NCBI GenBank assembly: GCA_003168255.1
Contig: PMSU01000036.1
Coordinates: 159,957-223,956, forward strand
Length of the DNA stretch: 64,000 nt
Reading direction: 5' to 3'
From: Actinomycetota bacterium
GTDB lineage: Bacteria > Actinomycetota > Actinomycetes > Streptosporangiales > Streptosporangiaceae
Numbering within the stretch: the first letter of the stretch is position 1; every line of letters begins with the position of its first letter. Below are positions 1-7,800 of this stretch, piece after piece. The translations under genes were made by a program, and so were the position numbers. The notes under the pieces are model-generated. The model was not told the origin of the DNA. It saw nothing but the letters and a program-made list of their open reading frames with translations, and did not search any database.

Positions 1-127
1 CGCAGGTTCTCTCATATTCTCGCGCTCGCCATGGAATGTGCATTTCTTGGTCCTCTGTTCGGCGCCGCATCGGCCAGCATCTTCGACGTTACGGGTCTCG
101 GGTCTCTCCCGTCCTGGGCCGAGATCG

Positions 128-400
128 GATCCCGGCTCGGCGTGGCTGCGCGTCTGCGACATTGACCTGAGCCGTCGCAGGATCGACGTACGACGGGCCT
201 TCTCAGATGTCGGTGGCCGCATCGTGCTTGGCACTCCGAAGTCGCACCAATCCCGCACGGTCCCGATTTCTCGGTTCCTGGCACGCGAAATTTCGGCCGC
301 CATGGTCGGCAAGGACGCTGACGATCTCGTTTCACGATGCCTGCCGGAAGCGTGCTGCGGTTGTCCAACTGGCGGCGTGCCGTCTTCCCGCACGCTCGGA
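128..400 (+). pseudogene. Tyrosine integrase remnant (frameshifted, truncated)
   Basis: One reading frame carries the central part of a phage-type tyrosine recombinase: a DIDLSRRRIDVRRA segment, then GTPKSHQSRTVP with the beta-hairpin lysine, then a KDADDLV stretch. The family continuation (VLRLSNWRRAVF) is present at about 352-390 but in another frame, so a frameshift separates them. The C-terminal catalytic HxxR and Tyr region is missing, so the product cannot be active. The sequence differs clearly from the intact integrase at 13,762. It lies just outside the left att repeat, in the orientation and at roughly the distance the intact integrase has from the right repeat. It is probably the relic of an earlier element at the same tRNA. 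Confidence 0.7.
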
Positions 401-494
401 ACCGGGCTGGTGTCAGCGCTCGGCCAGAATCAGGCCAGATGACAACGAGGACGGACCAGGCAACACGCGAGCAACGCTTCTACCTGCGGGAACT

Positions 495-542
495 GTGGCG
501 CGCTCGGAGGGATTCGAACCCCCAACCTTCTGATCCGTAGTC
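495..542. repeat. Left attachment-site direct repeat (48 bp)
   Basis: This 48-bp stretch is identical to 15,004-15,051. It contains the 3' half of a tRNA-Arg (anticodon loop through acceptor end) but no 5' half, so it is an integration duplicate and not a tRNA gene. It marks the tRNA-distal border of the integrated element. Confidence 0.92.
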
Positions 543-779
543 TCGCACCGCTCGTCCGTCTCGTGCCGCCGCGTCCGGCTGGCACGTCCCCGTGCAGGTC
601 ACAGGCATCTCCCCGACCGCCCGGTGCCACCCCGTCCGCTCGGTACCGGGCAGTCCGTGCAACTGCCGTGCAATTCCACCCCACAGACGCCCCGTCACCG
701 GGGCGGGCCGCCGCATGCGCTCAGAACGCTGCGACGGCCCTTGATCATCCATCCCCGCAAACAGGAAAGGCGACCCTTA
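543..779. other. Non-coding left arm of the element
   Basis: No convincing gene. It holds two direct copies of CCGTGCAA (655-662, 666-673), which resemble the TGTGCAA motifs beside the other att site, and a 7-bp hairpin (688-705, arms CGCCCCG). In the circular form this stretch would flank attP, so it may carry integrase arm sites or a transfer locus; that is inference. Confidence 0.4.
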
Positions 780-810
780 TGTCAGTTTCGCACCCAATCC
801 GGCCGCTGCC

Positions 811-1011
811 GTGAGCCGTGAGCCTGACCGCGCGGTGCACACGGCCCCACCGCGGAAGCACCGTTTCCGGCCGTTTCTGTCGCTGCTGCTGCGCCGCCGC
901 TACCCGGCCGGCGCACTGGCTCCGTGCCACTTCCTGCCGCTGCGTCCTGACCCGCACCACCCGGGCCGCGTGTTCTGCGCGGTCAGGGGCGAGCGGTACC
1001 GGGCGGCATAG
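811..1011 (+). CDS. Small basic protein, unknown
   Basis: A 66-codon reading frame starting with GTG, rich in Arg, Pro and His (SLLLRRRYPAGALAPCHFLPL). An 11-codon ATG frame at 780 with a GGAAAGG upstream ends in a TGA that overlaps this GTG, suggesting a translated leader and coupling. It lies at the start of the rightward operon. I recognise no family, and the composition could be chance in GC-rich DNA. Confidence 0.35.
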   Translation: MSREPDRAVHTAPPRKHRFRPFLSLLLRRRYPAGALAPCHFLPLRPDPHHPGRVFCAVRGERYRAA

Positions 1012-1077
1012 CCAACGGCCCGGGCGGGTGTTCACGCACCGGCCCGGGCCTGGATCACCGATCCCCAAGGAGGACGG

Positions 1078-1380
1078 ATGACCATGACCGACAAGGTAGA
1101 CGAAAGCCGGGTGCTCAGCGCCGCCGAACGCGCCGGTCATGACGCCCGGATGGAGCGGGCCCGCACCGGCCGCCAGCTCCTTCATGCGCTGTGCGAGGTG
1201 GCCGTCCTGGCGCCGTGCGGGCAGTGCTGGGCACCGCGCGGCACTCCGTGCTCGCGGGGAGCCTCTGGCCCCGGCTATCACGTGGCCCGGTTCGCGCGGG
1301 CCCGGCGCCGCGGGCTGCTGACCGAGGCCGAGCTGGACGTGATCACCAATGCGGCGATCGTGCGGGACGGTGCCCGGTGA
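1078..1380 (+). CDS. Small zinc-finger-like protein
   Basis: A 100-residue protein with a strong AAGGAGG just before the ATG. Residues 41-70 carry CGQCWAPRGTPC followed by a downstream His (GYHVARFARARR), the CxxC...C...H pattern of the small phage and plasmid zinc-binding domain common in actinobacterial mobile elements. It probably binds nucleic acid. Its stop overlaps the GTG of the next gene (GTGA). A second ATG two codons in is an alternative start. Confidence 0.75.
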   Translation: MTMTDKVDESRVLSAAERAGHDARMERARTGRQLLHALCEVAVLAPCGQCWAPRGTPCSRGASGPGYHVARFARARRRGLLTEAELDVITNAAIVRDGAR

Positions 1381-1751
1381 CCGGCGAAGAGCTGGCCGCA
1401 AGGGTCACGAGTGCCAGGGCCGCGCTCGGCGACTTCCGGCGCGAGGGCCTGGATGCCCTGGCGAGCGGCCCGGAGCCTGACTGGGCATCATGGGCGCACC
1501 GGCTCGCCGCACAGCTGGCGTGGCTCTGGCTGGTCGACGCGCTCGCGGTGACCCTGGATGCCGCGCAGCTCGAGACCGTGCTCGACGCGCTGGACGACGC
1601 GGTGGAACTCAGGCACGGCATCGGCGGCCGGGAGTGCGCCGACTGCGACGCCCACCCCGCCGGCCTGTGCGAGGACCACGCTGCCGACCTCGGCCGCGCC
1701 GACCGTTACGCCGCGACCGCGCGGCAGCTCCGCATGGAGGCCCGGCGGTGA
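1377..1751 (+). CDS. Hypothetical protein with C-terminal Cys/His cluster
   Basis: A 124-residue protein whose GTG start overlaps the stop of the preceding gene, indicating coupling. The N-terminal two thirds are helical and include a Trp-rich segment (AWLWLVDAL). The C-terminal part has CADCDAHPAGLCEDH, a likely zinc site. No family recognised. It belongs to the tightly overlapped operon leading to the DNA translocase. Confidence 0.65.
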   Translation: MTGEELAARVTSARAALGDFRREGLDALASGPEPDWASWAHRLAAQLAWLWLVDALAVTLDAAQLETVLDALDDAVELRHGIGGRECADCDAHPAGLCEDHAADLGRADRYAATARQLRMEARR

Positions 1752-2029
1752 GCGAGACCGTGCTCGACGCCGCCGGCCTTTGTCAGGCGTGCACCGGGCC
1801 ATGGTTCAACGGTGCCGTCCCGATTGAGGACTCACTGGCCCGTGCCCGGGGCTGCTCTCGCCCGGCCACGGTGACCCTGCGCGGCGGGTGCGTGCATGAG
1901 CACGTCAAGGAGAAGCGCTACTGCGGCGAGCATGGCCAGGTGGAGTCACCCGCCGCTGCATGGTTCTGCCTTGAGTGCGCCGATCTTGGCCACGACTGCC
2001 CGGTCACGCCTGTGGTGGTCACGTCATGA
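1748..2029 (+). CDS. Cys/His-rich small protein
   Basis: A 93-residue protein starting at a GTG that overlaps the previous stop. It contains five Cys-containing segments (CQAC, GCSR, GGCVHEHV, YCGEHG, FCLECADLGHDC), giving two plausible zinc sites. Function unknown. It is the third consecutive small Cys-rich product of this operon. Confidence 0.65.
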   Translation: MSETVLDAAGLCQACTGPWFNGAVPIEDSLARARGCSRPATVTLRGGCVHEHVKEKRYCGEHGQVESPAAAWFCLECADLGHDCPVTPVVVTS

Positions 2030-2103
2030 CCGCGGCCCAGGCCACGGGCTACAAAACCTGGGCCGGGCGCCAGGCCGAACTACGGGCCGCAAAGGGGCGC
2101 TAG
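2026..2103 (+). CDS. 25-residue coupled peptide
   Basis: A tiny frame starting with an ATG that overlaps the previous stop (ATGA) and ending in a TAG that shares its last base with the next GTG. It encodes a basic peptide with the core GYKTWAGRQAELR. The exact start/stop interlock on both sides argues that it is translated. A related string (GFKTWADRQA) can be read at about 8,645-8,676. No known family. Confidence 0.45.
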   Translation: MTAAQATGYKTWAGRQAELRAAKGR

Positions 2104-2528
2104 TGGCTGGCGAGCGGTGGGCTGACATCCCGGGTGCCCCTGGCTACCAGGTGTCCGACCAGGGCCACACGCGGTCAGTGGACCGCACGCTGGCCGATGG
2201 CCGGCTGGCCGGGGGTGTCCTGCTGGCGCCGATGCCGGATAAGGACGGGTACCTGGTGGTGAGCCTGCCCGGCGGGAAGGTGCCCGTGCACGTGCTGGTG
2301 CTGGGCACCTTCCGCGGCCCGTGCCCGGAAGGCCTGGAGCGGCTGCACCGCAACGGGAACAACCAGGACAACAGGCTGAGGAACCTGAGGTATGGGACAA
2401 AGGAGGAGAACGAGAGGGATAAGGGGAACAAGAGGACAAGGGGAAGGAAGGAAACAGAGGGATGGAAGGGAATAGGTTCCCGTCCATCCCTGATTGTGTC
2501 ACCTGTTTCGAACAAGGTGGCGGGCTGA
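2103..2528 (+). CDS. NUMOD4/HNH endonuclease-like protein
   Basis: A 141-residue protein beginning at GTG with AAGGGG 5 nt upstream. Residues 4-30 match the NUMOD4 pattern (W..IPG...GYQVSDQG..RSVDR). Residues 75-100 match the HNH_3 signature (PEGLERLHRNGNNQDNRLRNLRYGT), with the His and Asn residues typical of homing-type nucleases. The C-terminal tail is encoded by an unusual purine-rich tract and ends in a hairpin. It may nick or cut element or host DNA, but it could be a passenger homing enzyme. The stop overlaps the next ATG (TGATG). Confidence 0.8.
   Translation: MAGERWADIPGAPGYQVSDQGHTRSVDRTLADGRLAGGVLLAPMPDKDGYLVVSLPGGKVPVHVLVLGTFRGPCPEGLERLHRNGNNQDNRLRNLRYGTKEENERDKGNKRTRGRKETEGWKGIGSRPSLIVSPVSNKVAG
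2458..2491. repeat. 15-bp hairpin at the end of a purine-rich tract
   Basis: An inverted repeat of 15 bp with one mismatch and a 4-nt loop, made of GGGATGGA..GGGAA and its complement. It is preceded from about 2,397 by roughly 60 nt that are almost all purine on the + strand. It lies in the 3' end of the HNH gene, just before the translocase start, and has no T-run. Confidence 0.7.
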
Positions 2529-4315
2529 TGGGCCTGGTCCTGCTGGCTCTCGCCGCTATCGCGATCTTCGCCCTGCGCGGCCTGTACCTGGTCGCGCGGG
2601 GCCGCGTCCGCTCTCACGGCATCCACCGGCTGGTGTGGCGCTGGCTGACCGGCCAGCCCTGGCACGGCAAGCCGGTCACCGACGCGGGCTGGCTGCGGCC
2701 CGGGACGCGGCCGCTCACGGTGACCGGGCACGCCTCCCGGTTCCATCACCGGATCCGCTGGCACCGGACGGCCATGCGCACCGGATCCACGCTGGCCGTG
2801 CTGGCGCTGGCGTGGCTCTGGCTGGCCGACCCGCTGGCCGCCGTGCTGCTGCTGTCCGCCGTGCTGCTGCTCGGCCTGGTGCTCGGCGCGCTGCTGGCGT
2901 GGCGGGGATGGCATCAGCGCAAGCACCGCCGGACCTGGATCGAGCCGCTGCACGTGGTGTGCGCGCCGCTGGTCGGCCACCCGGTTGCGGTGGCGCCCCG
3001 GGCCTGGCTGCGCATCGAGCCTGACCGGTCCCACGCGGTGCTGTCCCTGGTGGCCGGGCGCGACTACAGCGACCCCGCCGAGCAGTCCCGGATCGTGCGC
3101 GCCGCGGCGGCCAAGCTGGCGATCGAGGCACCCGGTGCGTCCTGGCGGCTCGGCGGCCCGGAGCCGACACTGACGATCACCCGCAGCCAGCCACCGCCTC
3201 CCAGGGTGCTGCTGGCCGACGTCCTGCGCTACTTCGATGAGCTGGGCCCGGAGGTGCTGGTGATCGGCCTGGGCAAGGGCGGCAAGCCGGTCACGATCAG
3301 CCTGGACGGCGACAGCCCCCACCTCGGCCTGACGATGGGCTCAGGCGGCGGGAAGTCGGTCACGGCGCGGCTGCTGGCCGCGCAGATGCTCTACAAGGGC
3401 GCGATCGTCCTGAACCTGGACATCAAGTGGATCAGCCACACCTGGGCGGCCGGGCTGCCCAACGTCGCCTACGCCCGCGAGATCCACGAGATCCACCAGG
3501 CCCTGGTCTGGCTGGCCGGGGAGGTGGACCGGCGCAACCGGGTGGCCGCGGTCGCCGCCGACGTCGAGGGCCGCGTGCACGCCAATGTCGGGCCCCGCAT
3601 CTTCGTGGTGTGCGAGGAACTCAACGCCACCATGAAGAAACTGCGCGCCTACTGGCGGAAGGTCCGCGAGTCCGGCGACCCGGTGCGCAGCCCGGCTCTG
3701 GACGCCCTGGACGAGGTGAACTTCACCGGCCGGCAGGTCCGCGTGAACCTGCTGATGATCGGCCAGCGGCTGTCCGCGGAGGCGACCGGTGGCGGCGATG
3801 CCCGGGAGAGCCTGGCCGCGCTGATCTTCTCCCGCTACAAGCCGTCCACGTGGAAGATGCTCGTCCCGGACATGCCGATGCCCCCGGCGACCCGCCATGC
3901 CGGCCGGGCCGAGGTGGTCACCGACAGCGTGCGGCAGACGCAGGTGGCCTACCTGACCGGCGCCCAGGCGCGGGAGCTGGCCGTGGCCGGCCGGGTCTCC
4001 GTGTGCCCGGCCGGGATGCCGTCCGCCGGGGCGCCGCTGCCCGCGGCACAGAAACAGGGCGAGCTGCCAGACCGCGCTGACGTGGGGAATGGAACAGTTT
4101 CAGGCCCTCCGGAGCGGCCCGCTGTTTCAGCCCCGGAACCGGTCACCCTGTCGGCCGCGGTCGCCGCCGGGATCCTGCCCATGAAGCTGGCCGCGGCCCG
4201 GACCGCACGCCACCGCGACGAGCAGTTCCCGCGGCCGGTCGCCCAATCCGGGCTGGCGAACCTGTACGACCCCGTGGAGCTAGGCGACTGGTTCGCAGCA
4301 AGGAGCTCGTCATGA
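2528..4315 (+). CDS. FtsK/SpoIIIE-type DNA translocase (TraB-like)
   Basis: A 595-residue membrane ATPase. The first ~22 residues and a pair of segments around residues 90-130 are strongly hydrophobic, so the ATPase is anchored near its N-terminus. Walker A is GSGGGKS (residues 271-277) and the Walker B-like strand is RIFVVCEEL (357-365). Proteins of this type in AICEs assemble a hexamer at the septum or hyphal tip and pump double-stranded element DNA to a recipient. The ATG overlaps the HNH stop, so translation is probably coupled. It is longer at the N-terminus than phage FtsK fragments and lacks an obvious gamma domain. Confidence 0.88.
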   Translation: MGLVLLALAAIAIFALRGLYLVARGRVRSHGIHRLVWRWLTGQPWHGKPVTDAGWLRPGTRPLTVTGHASRFHHRIRWHRTAMRTGSTLAVLALAWLWLADPLAAVLLLSAVLLLGLVLGALLAWRGWHQRKHRRTWIEPLHVVCAPLVGHPVAVAPRAWLRIEPDRSHAVLSLVAGRDYSDPAEQSRIVRAAAAKLAIEAPGASWRLGGPEPTLTITRSQPPPPRVLLADVLRYFDELGPEVLVIGLGKGGKPVTISLDGDSPHLGLTMGSGGGKSVTARLLAAQMLYKGAIVLNLDIKWISHTWAAGLPNVAYAREIHEIHQALVWLAGEVDRRNRVAAVAADVEGRVHANVGPRIFVVCEELNATMKKLRAYWRKVRESGDPVRSPALDALDEVNFTGRQVRVNLLMIGQRLSAEATGGGDARESLAALIFSRYKPSTWKMLVPDMPMPPATRHAGRAEVVTDSVRQTQVAYLTGAQARELAVAGRVSVCPAGMPSAGAPLPAAQKQGELPDRADVGNGTVSGPPERPAVSAPEPVTLSAAVAAGILPMKLAAARTARHRDEQFPRPVAQSGLANLYDPVELGDWFAARSSS

Positions 4316-4536
4316 CGTACCTGATCCTCACCCTGGCCGCGGTCGCCGCCGTGACCGCGTGGCTGCTGCGGCTGCGCTGGTGGCCCTACGGCCGGTGCCC
4401 AGCCTGCCAGGGACGTAAAGGACGCGGCACCGGCTCGTCCCCGCGCGCCTGGTCGCGCTGCTCACGCTGCGGCGGATCCGGCGAGCGGCTGCGCCCCGGT
4501 GCCCGGATCTGGCAGCGCAACAGGAAGGACGGCTGA
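4312..4536 (+). CDS. Small membrane zinc-ribbon protein
   Basis: A 74-residue protein with an N-terminal transmembrane helix (residues 2-20) followed by CPACQGRKGRGTG and CSRCGGSGE, a DnaJ-like paired CxxC ribbon. AAGGAG lies 6 nt before the ATG, which overlaps the translocase stop (ATGA). Small proteins of this form often sit beside the translocase in actinobacterial conjugative elements, so a role in the transfer complex is likely but inferred. Confidence 0.75.
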   Translation: MTYLILTLAAVAAVTAWLLRLRWWPYGRCPACQGRKGRGTGSSPRAWSRCSRCGGSGERLRPGARIWQRNRKDG

Positions 4537-4539
4537 GTA

Positions 4540-4821
4540 ATGCGCAATCTGAGAACAGCCTTTGCGGGCGCCTGCGCGGGCGCCCTGTTGCTGGCGGCGT
4601 GCACGAGCGGCCCGGCACCGCTGAGTGCGGCATGCAAGACGGCGCTGGCGAATGAGCGGACCGTCGTCGGCGGCAACAACCGGGCGGTAGCCGCGCTCAA
4701 CGCCCAGGGCTACAACACCGCCAGCAGCCTGCTGCCGACGATATGGAAGCAGGACACGCGGGCGCTCAAAGCGGTCGCCGCAGCATGCCCGGGAACCGTC
4801 CAGGTGGTCGGGCCGGCCTGA
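4540..4821 (+). CDS. Small lipoprotein
   Basis: A 93-residue secreted protein with a charged N-terminus, a hydrophobic stretch and the lipobox LLLAAC, with lipidation expected at Cys-21. The mature part is short and Ala-rich, with two further cysteines that could pair. It starts 4 nt after the zinc-ribbon gene and closes the rightward operon. A surface role in mating, such as exclusion or mating-pair contact, is possible but unproven. Its stop codon directly abuts the stop of the convergent tape-measure gene. Confidence 0.75.
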   Translation: MRNLRTAFAGACAGALLLAACTSGPAPLSAACKTALANERTVVGGNNRAVAALNAQGYNTASSLLPTIWKQDTRALKAVAAACPGTVQVVGPA

Positions 4822-7800
4822 CTACTGCTGGCGGCCGATCCTGGCTTGGCGCGATTCGTTCAGGTTCATCGCCGTGAAGGCGCTGCGGACCTGCTGCTCG
4901 AGCGCCATCGCTGACCACGCGTCGGGGAAGTTCGCGGTGTATGTGGTCCCGCCGCCGCCCTGCGCGAGGCTGATGAGCTGGTCCGGGCGCACGACAGCTT
5001 CGGGAGCACCGGTCATATTCGCCGCCAGGGACAAACCAGGCGGCAGCCACGGGCCATTCAGGCCCTGGTCGTACCAGTGGTGCTGTAGCTCATGAGCGTC
5101 GGCAGCGGCCGGTGACCCGTACACCGGGCCGATGTAGTCGTCGATCATCCACCGGAGCTGGGTGTAGCCGCTGGTCTGCCAGTCGGCACCCGCCGCGGCC
5201 ATCTTCGACCCCGGGAGCGCCTGCGGGATGCCGTAGGCACCTGAGGACGGGTTGGCGGCGTTCACCCGCCACCCCGACTCGCGCATCACGATGTCGTTGA
5301 ACGCGGCCCACTGCGACGCCCACCCGTGCGCGGCCAGCAGATCTTTCGCATACATCTGGAGCGGCCCCGTCGCGGCGACGCCAGCACCCGAGAAGGCTGC
5401 TGCCGAGGCGGCAGCGGCGCTGGCGGCAAAGCCCTTCGCCATCGCTGCTGCCATGCTGCCGACGGTCGCGTTGAGGTTGCCCGCCAGCCATGGGTACAGG
5501 CCCGGGACGTTTCCCGAGTAGTCCGGGACGACGCCGCCGGCGCTGAACCCCGGCACCCCGTGCGCCTTCATCAGCGGCGCGACCGCCGGGGTCAGTTGCT
5601 TGGGGACGATCGTCTCCCCGCCCTCGACCAGCACCGGCCACCGGTCGCCGCCGCCGAAGCCGGGGACCTTCCACCCGGTGGCGGCCCGGTAGATCTGGTG
5701 CGGCGGCGCCGCCCCGGTGGTGGTCGGGTAGACCACGGCCCCATGGACGGTGTAGGTACCGTTGCCATTCAAGGTGACCTTCGCGGTCTCGCTCTTGGGG
5801 ATCTTCCCCAGCGAGCGCGACAGGCCGTCCACGTAGGCGCCGGCCTGCTTCGCCGACAGGCCGGAAGCTTCCAGGTCCCTGATGAGCTGGGCACGGTCGG
5901 CGCGGCCCTCCCCGGTTTCCTGCCGGTTGCTGGCCAGCTCCGCGGTGTAGGCCTTCAGCGCGGTATTGGCACCCGTGGACGCCAGCAGGTCTTGCCTGAA
6001 CGCGGCGTTGAGGTCGTTTTGCAGTCCCTGGGCGAGCTGGGAGGCGGCGACGGTGGACTGGTCCACGATGGCCTTGAAGCCGGCCAGGCTGGTGGAGTTC
6101 CGGCCCACCCAGCCGTTCATGTTGCGCAGGGTCACGGTGCCGGGGCCGAGGGCGTTGTCGACCAGATCCATGACGGCGGCGCGGGCCGCGTCGTTGCCCC
6201 TGGCGAACGGGAGCAGCCCCTTGGCGATGTCGGCAACCGCCCCGGTGAGCTGGTTCGTGCCGATGAACTGCGCATTGAGCGCGTCGATCTGCTTCTGCCC
6301 GGCCGGGATAAGGGTGGACCAGAAATCGCCGGCCAGGGTCAGGCTGTTCTTCGAGAGGCCCGCCAGGGACGCACCTGTTTTCGCGGCGTCGGTGCGGGCC
6401 TGCCCCAGGTCCGTCACCCAGGCGGTGAATGCCTGCTCACCGCCGATGAGAGTGGTGATGTAGCTGTCCTCGGCCGCGGTGACCTGCTGGACGGCTTTGG
6501 CCTGGGCGGACTGGCCGAGCAGCATGGCCTGCTGCGCGGCGAGCGCCCGGCCGCCCTGGTAGCCCGCCAGCTCGGTAACGGTGTTCAGGTACCCGCGGGC
6601 GGTCTGCATGTCTTCGGCCCACTGGCTGGCGGTGTCCTTCGACAGCGCGCTGGCCTTGATGTTGACCAGGTTGAAAATGCCCATCGCCTTGCTGAGGCTG
6701 CCGAACGTCGTGACGAGCTGCCCGGCGCGGGTGGCTTCGAGGCCCTGCTCGGTGACGGCGGTCTTGCGCACGGCGTTGACGTCGTTCATCCGCTGCGCCT
6801 GGATGCCGTACTGCTGGGTGAGGTCGGCCTGGCTGGCGCCGAAGGTGTCGCTGCTGGTGGTGAGAACCTTCAGGCTGCTGCGGGCACCCGCGACGGCGAC
6901 GCCGTAGGTGCTGATCGCGGCATCGGTGGCGGCGATGATGCCGCCGAAGGTGGATTGAGTCTCCGCGGCAGACAGGAGCGAGGCGGCCCACTGCGTCGTG
7001 GCGTCCTTCGCCACGACCATCTTGTAGGCGAGGAAGCCGACCCCGGCCGCGGCGGCTCCCGCCGCGATGGCGATGCCGCTGGGACCGGTCAGGATGTCCG
7101 GCAGCAGGCCGGCGGCGCGCGCGAGCAGGCCCGTCCGCGATGCGGCGCCTTCGGCGTCCTCGCCGACCTTGACGAACCCCGCGGGCCCGATGACGCCACC
7201 GAGGCTGGAGGCGAGGCTGGCCATCTGGTGGTCGGTCGCGCCCAGGTGCCCGGCCGCGGTAAGGGCGCTCTCGCCCATGATGCCGAGTTTCGCGGCGGCG
7301 CTGACAGCCATCAGGCTGAGCGGGGTGCCTGCCTTGACCAGCGCGGTCACCGCCAGGCCGCCGTACAGGAACGCTCCGTGCAGCGCCAGCCCGGCCTTGA
7401 TGACCGGCCCGGCGGCGGCGCTGGCCACCTCGAGGAAATGCGAGCCAGCCACGGCCAGGTTCAGGAAGTCCTCGGCGTAGCCTGGCATGTCCTTGAACAC
7501 GTTGCCGAAAACGCCGCCGAGGTTGCCGACGACGGTACCGATCTTGCCCAGGTCCGCGGCGGCCCCCGCGGCGAACGTGCTGAAGCCCTTGCCGCTGGTG
7601 ATGGCGACGGTAAACCGGGAGTCCAGCTGATCCAGGGCCGACCCGGCGCCGGTCGCCAGGGTCGCGAAGGAACCGGTCTGGTGGTTCGCCACGGTCAGCG
7701 CATCACCGAACAGCGAGAACACCTGCGGTTTCACCGACGCCTGCAACCTGGCGAACGAGCCCGACAGCCCGGGGATCGCCTGGCCGGTGGCGGCCGACAC

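Noticed and set aside
495..542. Possible second tRNA-Arg gene.
   Set aside because: Only the 3' half is present; it is the integration duplicate of the real tRNA at 15,008-15,080.
2144..3322. A 392-codon minus-strand frame opposite the HNH and translocase genes.
   Set aside because: Shadow of the rightward coupled operon; the encoded sequence is Gln/Arg/His low complexity.
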